From: an uncultured Pelagibacteraceae bacterium
GTDB taxonomy: Bacteria; Pseudomonadota; Alphaproteobacteria; Pelagibacterales; AG-422-B15
NCBI GenBank assembly: GCA_902578305.1
Contig: CACHCK010000003.1
Span: forward strand, 130,492 to 194,491
Direction of reading: 5' to 3'
Length of the DNA stretch: 64,000 bases
Shown: positions 37,762 through 45,489 of the stretch, piece after piece
How positions within the stretch are numbered: position 1 is the first letter of the stretch
Layout of the letters: the number at the start of each line of letters is the position of its first letter
Program-made: the position numbers and the translations under genes
The notes under the pieces: generated by a model
What the model was told of the DNA's origin: nothing
Seen by the model: the letters and a program-made list of their open reading frames with translations, nothing else
Databases searched by the model: none

Positions 37762-37834
37762 TTTAATAAAGTAAATTTTTAATAAAAATTGATATTAAAG
37801 TATTATTTTAATATAATATTATAATATACTGATT

Positions 37835-37957
37835 TTACTTAATATTTTTAAAAAAATTAAATAAATACGCTCCCACTATCAAAATCAAAATAATGAATGA
37901 AAATGCATAAAATATAAGTGAAAGGTCTTGAAATAATGAAATTAAAAACTCAATCAC
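37835..37957 (-). CDS. Possible 40-residue single-pass membrane peptide (GTG start)
   Basis: Small frame starting at GTG and ending at TAA, 40 residues, opening VIEFLISLFQDLS, with a hydrophobic core at about 12-33 and a basic end KNIK, the signature of a small inner-membrane peptide. It begins two bases after the stop of another tiny membrane frame. No Shine-Dalgarno is visible, so translation would depend on coupling. The surrounding stretch between the phosphotransacylase and the dehydrogenase genes (320 bases) otherwise contains only very AT-rich sequence. Function unknown; could be chance. Confidence 0.35.
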   Translation of the reverse strand: MIEFLISLFQDLSLIFYAFSFIILILIVGAYLFNFFKNIK

Positions 37958-37958
37958 T

Positions 37959-38042
37959 TTATGCAAAAATCAGTGTCAATGCCCAATAAAGTAGATATAA
38001 GAATGAGATCGTTACTAGGCCACCTATTATCCAGTCTAACAT
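37959..38042 (-). CDS. Possible 27-residue single-pass membrane peptide
   Basis: ATG-to-TAA frame of 27 residues, starting MLDWIIGGLVTISF and ending in ALTLIFA. It is one membrane span with an Asp-Trp near the N-terminus and a Tyr-Leu-Leu-Tyr-Trp patch, in general shape like KdpF and other small subunits of membrane complexes; no kdp genes are nearby, so I do not name it. Codons are less AT-biased than the non-coding DNA around it. There is no Shine-Dalgarno. Its partner frame starts two bases after its stop. Confidence 0.4.
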   Translation of the reverse strand: MLDWIIGGLVTISFLYLLYWALTLIFA

Positions 38043-38081
38043 ACGATAATTTTAACATAATTTTGCAAATATTACATAAAT

Positions 38082-39272
38082 ATGAATAGAGAATACGATT
38101 TAATAATCTATGGGGCATCTGGTTTTACCGGAAGATTAGCTGTTGAGTACTTAGATGAAAACTATAGCGACCTAAATTGGGCTATAGCGGGACGTAATGA
38201 GGATAAATTAGTCAACATATCCAAAAATAGTAAGTGTAAACCTGATTATTTTATTGCAGACAGTAATGATAATGAAAATCTGCTGAGAATTGCTTCCAAA
38301 ACTCGTGTTATTGCATCTTTAGCTGGTCCATTTAACAAGTATAGTAATAATTTAGTTACACAATGCGTTGAAGCTGGAACTCATTATTTAGACATTACTG
38401 GGGAAAATATATGGGTACGTGATCTTATTGATAAACATCACGAGGCAGCAGAAAAAAAGCAAATAAAAATTATTCCATCATGTGGTTATGACTCTATTCC
38501 ATCAGATATGGGGTGCTTTTACTTGCAAAGAAGTCTCAATCAAGAGTTACAGAGAATTGATGGTTATCATCGAGGTAATGGAGGTGTAAGTGGCGGCACG
38601 ATTGAAAGTGCATTTTCCATGCGTAACTACAAAAGCAAATATTCAATGGGACATCCATTTTTACTCAATTCAAAGGAATATATAAAAACTCAAAATATTT
38701 CTGAAAATAAGGATAATTTCAAAATAAAATACATCGATGATATTAAATTATGGTCAGCGCCCTTTGTTATGGCAATTGCAAACACTAGAGTTGTCAGAAG
38801 AAGCTCTGAAATCCATGATAAAAATCAGGCAAGTTATGGAAGTGAGTTTAAATATCAAGAATATATGATGTTAAAAAAATATAGTTCTGCATTTCTTGTA
38901 ACAGCCGGGCTTGCTGTTTTTGGGCTGATGTTAATAAGTCCAATAAGTGGTCTCTTTAGAAAATTATTTACTAAAGCTGGTAATGGACCTGATAAAAAAA
39001 CAAGAGAAAATGGTTGGTTTGAGAGTATTTTTATTGGAAAAAATAAGAATAACGAAAAATATAAATTGAGGATGTTTTGCAAAGGTGATCCCGGTTATAA
39101 ATCAACTGCTAAATTAATATGCGAGTCCGCTCTATGTCTTGCATTAAATAGTGAAAATCTCCCCAATACCAACGCTGGTGGTGTCTTAACCACTTCAACT
39201 GGCCTAGGGTCAACATTAATTGATAGATTAAAAAAAGCTGACGTTTTATTTGAAGGTCCAAGTAAAATATAG
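38082..39272 (+). CDS. Saccharopine dehydrogenase-like NAD(P)-binding oxidoreductase
   Basis: A 396-residue protein opening YDLIIYGASGFTGRLAVEYL, the Rossmann fold of the saccharopine dehydrogenase/trans-acting enoyl reductase family. AGPFNKYSNNLVTQCVEAGTHYLD in the first third is typical (conserved AGPF and GTHYLD). A hydrophobic stretch at about 268-288 could be a membrane or lipid-facing helix, as in related proteins. In mycobacteria relatives act in lipid synthesis; the substrate here is unknown. It is a lone gene with a short AT-rich promoter region. Confidence 0.8.
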   Translation: MNREYDLIIYGASGFTGRLAVEYLDENYSDLNWAIAGRNEDKLVNISKNSKCKPDYFIADSNDNENLLRIASKTRVIASLAGPFNKYSNNLVTQCVEAGTHYLDITGENIWVRDLIDKHHEAAEKKQIKIIPSCGYDSIPSDMGCFYLQRSLNQELQRIDGYHRGNGGVSGGTIESAFSMRNYKSKYSMGHPFLLNSKEYIKTQNISENKDNFKIKYIDDIKLWSAPFVMAIANTRVVRRSSEIHDKNQASYGSEFKYQEYMMLKKYSSAFLVTAGLAVFGLMLISPISGLFRKLFTKAGNGPDKKTRENGWFESIFIGKNKNNEKYKLRMFCKGDPGYKSTAKLICESALCLALNSENLPNTNAGGVLTTSTGLGSTLIDRLKKADVLFEGPSKI

Positions 39273-39351
39273 ATTGTTAAGATAACCCAAAATGGGTATT
39301 TATAAGCTTTAATTTTAAACCATATTATTAGATAATTAACTTAAAGCCCAA

Positions 39352-39378
39352 TGTAGGTGCGGTTTTTCTGCACCTACA
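39352..39378 (+). promoter_or_regulatory. Perfect 9-bp inverted repeat before the HTH gene
   Basis: TGTAGGTGC, a nine-base loop GGTTTTTCT, then GCACCTACA: an uninterrupted 9-bp stem, 26 bases before the ATG of the small HTH protein and just ahead of its GGAG. There is no T-run after it, so it is not an ordinary terminator. It could be an operator bound as a dimer site or a 5' leader hairpin. Confidence 0.5.
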
Positions 39379-39404
39379 AATTAATACTTGGAGAAATCAC
39401 TTAT

Positions 39405-39689
39405 ATGGTACAAAATGAAACTGGAATGTTTGTCATGCCATATAAAAAACTTGATAACAGCAAAACTGATATGGACGAAGAGCTAGTAAATAAAATTAAG
39501 GAAATTTCAAAATTAAGAAAATCTATCTCAATAGATTTAAAAACCATCGCTTCAAAAACAAAAATCTCTACAAATCAACTAAAGAACATTGAATCGTTTA
39601 AATTCGATCGCTTGCCTCCAAATCCAATGAGATCAGCTTTTATTGATCAGTATTGCACTGAAGTAAAAAAGCTTAATAAAATCTCTTAG
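39405..39689 (+). CDS. Small RodZ-type helix-turn-helix protein
   Basis: A 94-residue protein whose part from about residue 28 to 88 matches the HTH_25 domain at the N-terminus of RodZ (SIDLKTIASKTKISTNQL, then FDRLPPNPMRSAFIDQYC). Unlike RodZ it has no membrane segment or periplasmic domain. The ATG at 39405 with GGAG upstream is preferred to a GTG at 39357 inside the inverted repeat. It could bind DNA, perhaps its own leader, or act with cytoskeletal proteins like RodZ's head; neither is shown. Overlaps the convergent HPP gene by four bases. Confidence 0.65.
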   Translation: MVQNETGMFVMPYKKLDNSKTDMDEELVNKIKEISKLRKSISIDLKTIASKTKISTNQLKNIESFKFDRLPPNPMRSAFIDQYCTEVKKLNKIS

Positions 39690-40141
39690 ATATAATTTCT
39701 CTTAAGAAGCCTGTTATACAAATAAGCAAAAACAACGATTATAAAAGCCCCAACAGCAACAGGTAAGAAAACAAAGCTTATACTCTGGCCAGTTAATATC
39801 ACAATTATTGGGTTTGCTCCTGCTGGAGGATGTACGGTGTTAGTCATCATCATTACAAAAACAGCTAAAGCCACTCCTAAGCCTAATGAGATAAACGTAT
39901 TACCGAGAAGATAAAAAATAATTACCCCAGAAAGTGCTGATAGTATATGGCCAAGTATTAAATTTTTAGGTTTTGCTAGTGGGCTATCATAAACAGCCAT
40001 GACTAAAACCATTGATGCGCCAAAGGGCGGTATGAGCCATATCGCACCTTCAATTGAAGAATTCAAATAAGCTAAAAATCCTATACACACAAAAGCTCCT
40101 AATGAACTAAATAATGCATTGATCAAAGCTTGTTTATTCAT
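39686..40141 (-). CDS. HPP-family integral membrane protein
   Basis: A 151-residue protein with four to five membrane segments. GASMVLVMAVYDSPLAKPKN and LILGHILSALSGV are the conserved HPP features, and TNTVHPPAGANPII gives the family its name (His-Pro-Pro). HPP proteins are found in bacteria, algae and plants; some plant members move nitrite, but the bacterial substrate is unproven. Single gene, divergent from the DUF2177 gene with 14 bases between. Confidence 0.85.
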   Translation of the reverse strand: MNKQALINALFSSLGAFVCIGFLAYLNSSIEGAIWLIPPFGASMVLVMAVYDSPLAKPKNLILGHILSALSGVIIFYLLGNTFISLGLGVALAVFVMMMTNTVHPPAGANPIIVILTGQSISFVFLPVAVGAFIIVVFAYLYNRLLKRNYI

Positions 40142-40155
40142 TAATTTAATTGTCT

Positions 40156-40554
40156 ATGATAAAACTCTATTTGACTACCCTATTTTACTTTTTGATAATC
40201 GATACAATCGGTATTCAAACATTTGTTGTACGTATTTATAATAAAAATCTTCCAGATAATCTAAAAATTAATCTCGATATAACTTCCGCTGTAATTTTTT
40301 ATCTAATATTTGTATTCGGGCTAGTTTATTTTGTAGTGGCTCCATTTAAGAATGCTTCTTTGACAAGTGTAATAGTGCCAGCTGCTATGTATGGACTTGC
40401 TACTTACGCAACATATGCACTAACTGTAAAAGCGGTGTTTAATGTATTTAACTGGACTATTGTTATTTCAGATATTGCATGGGGTATGGCACTTTGTACT
40501 GCAATTTCACTACTGACTGTATATACAATCAGCAAAGTTGGATTTCTAAATTAA
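40156..40554 (+). CDS. DUF2177-family membrane protein
   Basis: A 132-residue protein with four predicted membrane segments and the family pattern near the N-terminus, where an Asp (Ile-Asp-Thr) lies inside the first segment. Later GMALCTAISLLTVYTI is also characteristic. Function unknown. The ATG at 40156 is preferred to a TTG two codons earlier. Its promoter must lie in or near the 5' end of the divergent HPP gene. Confidence 0.75.
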   Translation: MIKLYLTTLFYFLIIDTIGIQTFVVRIYNKNLPDNLKINLDITSAVIFYLIFVFGLVYFVVAPFKNASLTSVIVPAAMYGLATYATYALTVKAVFNVFNWTIVISDIAWGMALCTAISLLTVYTISKVGFLN

Positions 40555-40597
40555 TTATTGTTTTAAATAATAAATTCAATAAATTAATTTCTTCAAG

Positions 40598-40689
<92 letters not shown>

Positions 40690-40699
40690 AGAATTTCAA

Positions 40700-41008
40700 T
40701 TAACCTGCTCTATCAGACCTTTTTTGACCAAGACTAGCATCAACCCATGTTTCATCCATTACGCAAGATGCGGCATCACCTAAATCAAAAAATGCCTTCA
40801 TTGCCTCACCCGTAGGCTCAGCTCCAATTCCCCATGAGCCTGTTTCAGCTTCAACTACGAATGCAACCATATTTGGATTTGGCCAATAGAACTTTGCTGA
40901 ATGAACTCCATCAGTACTTTTTGCAACCTTACACAAATTCAATGCAGCTGTTCCCAGTTTATCTCTGCTTGCATTTTCTTGTCTTTCCCATTTGCTTATG
41001 TGTAACAT
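40700..41008 (-). CDS. Small soluble protein, unknown
   Basis: I do not recognise this 102-residue protein. It opens MLHISKWERQENASRDKLG, has a central FYWPNPNMVAFVVEAETGSWG and ends in a charged tail; the layout resembles small alpha/beta ferredoxin-like dimeric proteins. An AGGAG lies eight bases before the ATG, so it is probably translated. Base composition is richer in G and C than most genes here. It ends 12 bases from the tRNA-Ser gene and its upstream region carries one copy of a 47-base repeat. Confidence 0.6.
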   Translation of the reverse strand: MLHISKWERQENASRDKLGTAALNLCKVAKSTDGVHSAKFYWPNPNMVAFVVEAETGSWGIGAEPTGEAMKAFFDLGDAASCVMDETWVDASLGQKRSDRAG

Positions 41009-41066
41009 AAGATCTCCTTTGTAAAAAAATTATTGATTGACTTTATGTTAGGTATGAAATTTGAGT

Positions 41067-41113
41067 GAGTAATTAGTATATTTTAACACTAATACTTATG
41101 TATTAATATTTTA
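41067..41113. repeat. 47-base imperfect direct repeat, copy A
   Basis: Matches 42865-42911 at 42 of 47 positions in the same orientation; the two copies flank the GMC oxidoreductase gene. Inside it TAATAC and GTATTA form a perfect inverted repeat around TTAT, which looks like an operator. The copy lies upstream of the small unknown gene and just downstream of the GMC stop. Confidence 0.7.
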
Positions 41114-41125
41114 CGATCTAAATAC

Positions 41126-42796
41126 TTACCTTTGATACATCTGATAGTTAGGACTTTGCCAAGTTTTTAATTCTATTCGAGGCAGAGGCTTACCACCTAA
41201 TATATTGTCACTTATTTTTTCAGCAATCATAATTGTTGGTGCATTTGTATTTCCATTTGTCGCAAAAGGCATAATTGAAGCATCAACAACTCGCAAACTA
41301 TTGAAACCATGAACTCTGCCTTGATTATCAACAACTGCATATTTATCTGTTTTTAGTCCCATGCGTGCCGTGCAGCACAAGTGCCATTGACTCGTAATGT
41401 TGGAATTTAATTTTGCATCAAGTTCGTCATCTGATTTGTAGTTTTCACCAGGAAAGATTTCATCACCTTTTATGTTTGAAAAAGCAGGTTGGTTAAGTAG
41501 TTCGCGCGCCAAATGAATGCCCTTTCGTAACAATTCTCTATCACGTTTGTCTTTGAGATAATTAACAAGAATGCGAGGCGGATCAGCAGGATTTTTTGAT
41601 CGTAATTCGATCTTACCACGACTGTGAGTTCGCATCAAACCGACATGAACTTGAAATGCATGTTCTTGAAGCAGTTCCCAACTGTTGTCTTTCATGGCAA
41701 TTGGTGAAATACATAATTGCAAGTCAGGGTACTCAACACCAGGAGCTGATCTAACACATGCAACAGTATCGAAATGATTAGATGCACACATACCCTCTTT
41801 AGTTAATAGCCATTGGATGCCAGATCCTATACTACTTAATCTCTTTGTTTTTGGCCAAAGTGAAACAGGTTTTAAGCATTTATATTTCATAATAAAATCA
41901 GGATGATCTTGAAGATTTTGTCCAACACCCTGTAAATCAGCTAATGTATTAACTCCTATTGAGTCTAAATGCTCTTTCGGCCCAATCCCTGAAAGCATAA
42001 GTATGTGTGGTGATCCAACTGCACCAGCACTCAGAATTACTTCTTTTTTTGCCTTTACATTTACTATTTCATTATTTTTATTTTTAAAACATATGCCTTC
42101 TGCTGTGTTATCTTTAAAATTTAAATTGCGAACAAGCGTATTTGTTAAAATTGTTAAATTTTTTCTATTACGTATCGGATCAAGGTAACCCTTTGATGCG
42201 CTCCATCGCTCACCGTTGAATACTGTCCGATCAAATATACCAAAACCTTCTTGACAAAATCCGCTTATATCATCTGTTTCTTTATATCCTGCTTCTTTTC
42301 CTGCTTTAATAAAAGCCAGTGAAAGTGGGTCTTTGGGAATGCTTCTATGTACCTTTAATGGACCTGACTCACCTCGAAAATCGTCGCCTCCTCCACTGTA
42401 ACATTCCATTTTCTTAAAATATGGCAAGACATCTGCGTATCCCCATCCATCGCATCCCATTTGTCTCCACCCCTCATAATCAAGAGTGTTTCCTCTTATA
42501 TAGACCATTCCATTTATTGATGATGAGCCACCAAGAGTTTTACCGCGGTCATGTTGAAGTTGACGACCATTTAGCTCGGGTTCTGGCTCACCTTTAAATG
42601 CCCAATTGTGTTTAGTACTTTTAAGATTCGATAAAACGGCAGCAGGCATTTTTAAAGTTAAGGATTTGTCTTCCCCACCCGCTTCAAGAAGAAGGACATT
42701 ATTTTTTGAATTTGAGGTCAATCTATTCGCTAATACACAGCCAGCAGATCCAGCGCCAACAATGATATAGTCGTATTCAGTATCAATTTTTACCAT
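41126..42796 (-). CDS. GMC-family FAD oxidoreductase (choline dehydrogenase-like)
   Basis: Flavoprotein of 556 residues oxidising an alcohol. The FAD-binding GAGSAGCVLANRL opens the protein (14-26), followed by GKTLGGSSSINGMVYIRG and ILSAGAVGSPHILMLSGIGP (GMC signatures), and the C-terminal catalytic region has QWHLCCTARMG and DASIMPFATNGNTNAPTIMIAEK (core NTNAPT). It resembles BetA and other alcohol dehydrogenases; the substrate is open. Two 60-base lines I counted had 38% and 47% GC, clearly more than the flanks. Near-identical 47-base repeats on both sides suggest insertion or a shared operator. Confidence 0.92.
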   Translation of the reverse strand: MVKIDTEYDYIIVGAGSAGCVLANRLTSNSKNNVLLLEAGGEDKSLTLKMPAAVLSNLKSTKHNWAFKGEPEPELNGRQLQHDRGKTLGGSSSINGMVYIRGNTLDYEGWRQMGCDGWGYADVLPYFKKMECYSGGGDDFRGESGPLKVHRSIPKDPLSLAFIKAGKEAGYKETDDISGFCQEGFGIFDRTVFNGERWSASKGYLDPIRNRKNLTILTNTLVRNLNFKDNTAEGICFKNKNNEIVNVKAKKEVILSAGAVGSPHILMLSGIGPKEHLDSIGVNTLADLQGVGQNLQDHPDFIMKYKCLKPVSLWPKTKRLSSIGSGIQWLLTKEGMCASNHFDTVACVRSAPGVEYPDLQLCISPIAMKDNSWELLQEHAFQVHVGLMRTHSRGKIELRSKNPADPPRILVNYLKDKRDRELLRKGIHLARELLNQPAFSNIKGDEIFPGENYKSDDELDAKLNSNITSQWHLCCTARMGLKTDKYAVVDNQGRVHGFNSLRVVDASIMPFATNGNTNAPTIMIAEKISDNILGGKPLPRIELKTWQSPNYQMYQR

Positions 42797-42864
42797 AATA
42801 AATTACTTTTTTTATACTGCACAATATTTTTTGACTAGCAGATTATTTAATATCAAATCTTATA

Positions 42865-42911
42865 GAGCAATTAATATATTTTATTACTAAAACTTATGTA
42901 TTAATATTTTA
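42865..42911. repeat. 47-base imperfect direct repeat, copy B
   Basis: Second copy of the repeat at 41067-41113 (42 of 47 bases equal). It ends three bases before the ATG of the EamA transporter, so it covers that gene's start region and probably its promoter. The inner inverted repeat is TAAAAC/GTATTA here, with one mismatch. Confidence 0.7.
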
Positions 42912-42914
42912 TTA

Positions 42915-43862
42915 ATGGCAAAAGAGAATAATTTTTTAGCAATAGCATATATTTTAATGGGCATGACTGCTTTTGCATTTCAAGATACTGCAGTAAGGTT
43001 ATTAGCCGTTGACATATCAATACTTCAGGTCATGTTTGCAAGAAGCGTAATTGCTATTGTTCTTCTTGTACTATTTTTTTATTTTACAGGCCAAAAACTA
43101 ATTTGGACAACTCATTATCCAAAATTAACAATCTTTAGAACAATAATGTTTATATTTGCGTTCGTATTTTATTATATTGGTCTTGCGTACTTGTCTTTTG
43201 CAGTTACAACCGCTCTTTTTTTTACGGCACCATTTTTTATAACTATATTTACATCTATTTTTCTGAAAGAAAAAGTTGGTATCATTAGATGGCTAACAAT
43301 TGTTTATGGTTTTGCAGGTGTAATGCTCATTGTTTCACCAGATTTCGAGACCATTAATATATTTATGATATTTCCAATACTATGTGCTGCAGGATATTCA
43401 GGAAGTATGATTATAATAAAATATACCTCAAATGAGGATAATGTTTACACACAAACACTTCATGTTTACATCGCTACTATAATTTTATGTCCCATAATTA
43501 CCTATTCTGGTTTCTATTTAGATATGGATAATTCTGGAAATGAAATTTTAGAATTTTTATTTAGATACTGGTCATTCAATGACACAACAACTCTCTTGAT
43601 GTTATTTTTAGTTGGTGTTTGTGTAATTTTTGGTTTTGTATTTATTTTCAACGCATATCGATACGGTAAACCTTATATTGTTGCACCGTTTGAGTATGTA
43701 TTTTTAATTTGGGCCGTACTATTGGGATGGTTTATTTGGAGTGAAACTGTTTCATTGAGAACAATAATAGGAATATTAATTATTGTTTCAGCAGGAATTT
43801 TTATTCTGTACAGAGAGAAAATTAAAGAACAAGAAATAACAACAGACCAACCGTTAAGATAA
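42915..43862 (+). CDS. EamA-family (DMT) transporter
   Basis: Inner-membrane transporter of 315 residues with about ten membrane segments in two EamA halves. Family features are FAFQDTAVRLL near the N-terminus, the end of the first half with GVMLIVSP, and APFEYVFLIWAVLLGWFIW in the second half. Members export or import small metabolites; the substrate is unknown. It is divergent from the GMC oxidoreductase and preceded by repeat copy B, so the two may share control. Confidence 0.88.
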   Translation: MAKENNFLAIAYILMGMTAFAFQDTAVRLLAVDISILQVMFARSVIAIVLLVLFFYFTGQKLIWTTHYPKLTIFRTIMFIFAFVFYYIGLAYLSFAVTTALFFTAPFFITIFTSIFLKEKVGIIRWLTIVYGFAGVMLIVSPDFETINIFMIFPILCAAGYSGSMIIIKYTSNEDNVYTQTLHVYIATIILCPIITYSGFYLDMDNSGNEILEFLFRYWSFNDTTTLLMLFLVGVCVIFGFVFIFNAYRYGKPYIVAPFEYVFLIWAVLLGWFIWSETVSLRTIIGILIIVSAGIFILYREKIKEQEITTDQPLR

Positions 43863-43863
43863 C

Positions 43864-44349
43864 TCAGTCTCTAAAATTAATATATTGAAGAGGTAAGTCT
43901 AATTTTAGCTCTTTAATTTTCGATATGGCTTCTTGTAAATTGTCTTTTTTTGCGCCACTTATTCTCAGCTCATTTCCTTGAATTTTTGCTTGCACTTTCA
44001 ATTTTGACTCTTTGATTAATTTTGTAATTTTTTTACCTACCTCTTGATCAATACCCTCTAATAAATCGTAATTTTGTCTGATTGTATTGCCAGATGCACT
44101 TTCAGATGATTTTAGTTTTATTACCTTTGGGTCAACGTTACGTTTTATTAAATTTGAAATTAGAATATCTAATACCTGTTTAGCCTTCATTTCATCTTCA
44201 GATAATAAAATAATCCCTCCCTCAGTTCTCTCTAGCTTTGAAGCAGAACCTTTAAAGTCATATCTCTGTCCAATTTCCTTCATTGAATTAGATATAGCAT
44301 TATCAACCTCCTGCATTTCAACTCTACTAACAACATCGAAACTAGGCAC
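43864..44349 (-). CDS. YajQ-family nucleotide-binding protein (GTG start)
   Basis: A 161-residue protein beginning MPSFDVVSRVE with the conserved continuation QEVDNAISNSMKEIGQRYDFKG, in which QRYDFKG is the family marker; a second domain ends EAISKIKELKLDLPLQYINFRD (marker PLQYINFRD). YajQ relatives bind RNA, GTP or cyclic di-GMP in different species. The GTG start overlaps the stop of the CoA-transferase gene by one base (TAGTG). Function here is open. Confidence 0.93.
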   Translation of the reverse strand: MPSFDVVSRVEMQEVDNAISNSMKEIGQRYDFKGSASKLERTEGGIILLSEDEMKAKQVLDILISNLIKRNVDPKVIKLKSSESASGNTIRQNYDLLEGIDQEVGKKITKLIKESKLKVQAKIQGNELRISGAKKDNLQEAISKIKELKLDLPLQYINFRD

Positions 44350-45482
44350 TATAATAGAACTCCTTTATTTTCTAATTCTTTGATTTGTTCCTCAGAAAAA
44401 CCAATATCAAGCATTATGCTTTTGTTATCTTGACCAACTTCAGGTGCAGGAGATGGTTTTTCGGATGGCGTAACACTAAAACGTGGTGCTGGTGATGGTT
44501 GACGTACTTCGTTAATATTTACAAAATTATCACGCGCCTTCATGTGTTTATGATTAGCTGCCTCTTCGATAGAGAGAACTGGTGAATAACAAACATCAGA
44601 CCCTTCAAAGATTTCATCCCATTCATCCCTTGTTTTGGTTTTAAATATTTCAGCTAATTTACTTTTCATATTATCCCACTGATCTAATTGCATTTGATTT
44701 TTAAATTCATTACCAAGATTTAATTTATCAATTAAGAGTTGATAAAATTGAGGCTCTAAAGAACCTATTGAGACGTGCATGTTGTCTTTTGTCTCATAAA
44801 CTTGATAAAAGGGCGCGCCGCCATCAAATAAATTATTACCTCTGTTATTTACATTCCATACTCCTGACTGAGATAAACTATGAAATATTGATGTAAGAAC
44901 CGAAACTCCATCAATCATAGCGGCATCAACTACTTGTCCTTTACCCGTTCTATTTGCTGACAGTAAAGCTGCGCATACACCGAATGCAAGAAACATGGTG
45001 CCTCCTCCATAATCACCAATTAGATTAAGTGGTATTGATGGTTTATTTTCACCCCAAATTGAATATAGAGCGCCTGCTAATGCGATATAATTAATATCGT
45101 GACCAGCTGCCTGTGCAAGAGGACCATTTTGACCCCAACCAGTGATTCTTCCATAAACTAACTTTTCATTTTGTTTTAAACATTCTTCAGGTCCAATCCC
45201 TAGTTTTTCAGTTACCCCTGGTCGATAACCTTCTATTAGCGCGTCTGCATTTTTAATTAATTTAAATAAAACCTCTTTAGACTCGGGATCCTTTAAATTT
45301 AAACAAATAGATTTCTTACTTCTTCCAGTAATATCAAATTTTGGTTGTTGATTAGGCATAACGGTATTTTTTCTATCAACACGAATAACCTCAGCACCAA
45401 GATCGGCAAACAACATTCCACACAATGGCCCTGGCCCAATCCCTGATAATTCGATTATCTTATATCCAGATAAAACACCCAT
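44349..45482 (-). CDS. CaiB/BaiF (type III) CoA-transferase, AMACR-like
   Basis: A 377-residue family III CoA-transferase or alpha-methylacyl-CoA racemase. The N-terminal GYKIIELSGIGPGPLCGMLFADLGAEVIRVD pattern (Glu-Leu-x-Gly-x-Gly-Pro, then ADLGAEVI) and GITEKLGIG-like motif are typical, as is GHDINYIALAGAL, which holds the residues used by the racemase branch. The ATG at 45482 is chosen over a TTG eleven codons upstream that would run into mfd. Lies seven bases after the mfd stop. Acyl substrate unknown. Confidence 0.88.
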   Translation of the reverse strand: MGVLSGYKIIELSGIGPGPLCGMLFADLGAEVIRVDRKNTVMPNQQPKFDITGRSKKSICLNLKDPESKEVLFKLIKNADALIEGYRPGVTEKLGIGPEECLKQNEKLVYGRITGWGQNGPLAQAAGHDINYIALAGALYSIWGENKPSIPLNLIGDYGGGTMFLAFGVCAALLSANRTGKGQVVDAAMIDGVSVLTSIFHSLSQSGVWNVNNRGNNLFDGGAPFYQVYETKDNMHVSIGSLEPQFYQLLIDKLNLGNEFKNQMQLDQWDNMKSKLAEIFKTKTRDEWDEIFEGSDVCYSPVLSIEEAANHKHMKARDNFVNINEVRQPSPAPRFSVTPSEKPSPAPEVGQDNKSIMLDIGFSEEQIKELENKGVLL

Positions 45483-45489
45483 GTTTCTA

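Noticed and set aside
37801-37860. TATAATATTATA palindrome and AT-rich repeats as an origin or CRISPR-like element
   Set aside because: Short AT-only palindromes are expected at this base composition; there are no spaced repeats, DnaA boxes or replication genes nearby.
39282-39300. ACCC/GGGT hairpin after the saccharopine dehydrogenase-like gene
   Set aside because: Only a four-pair stem without a clear T-run.
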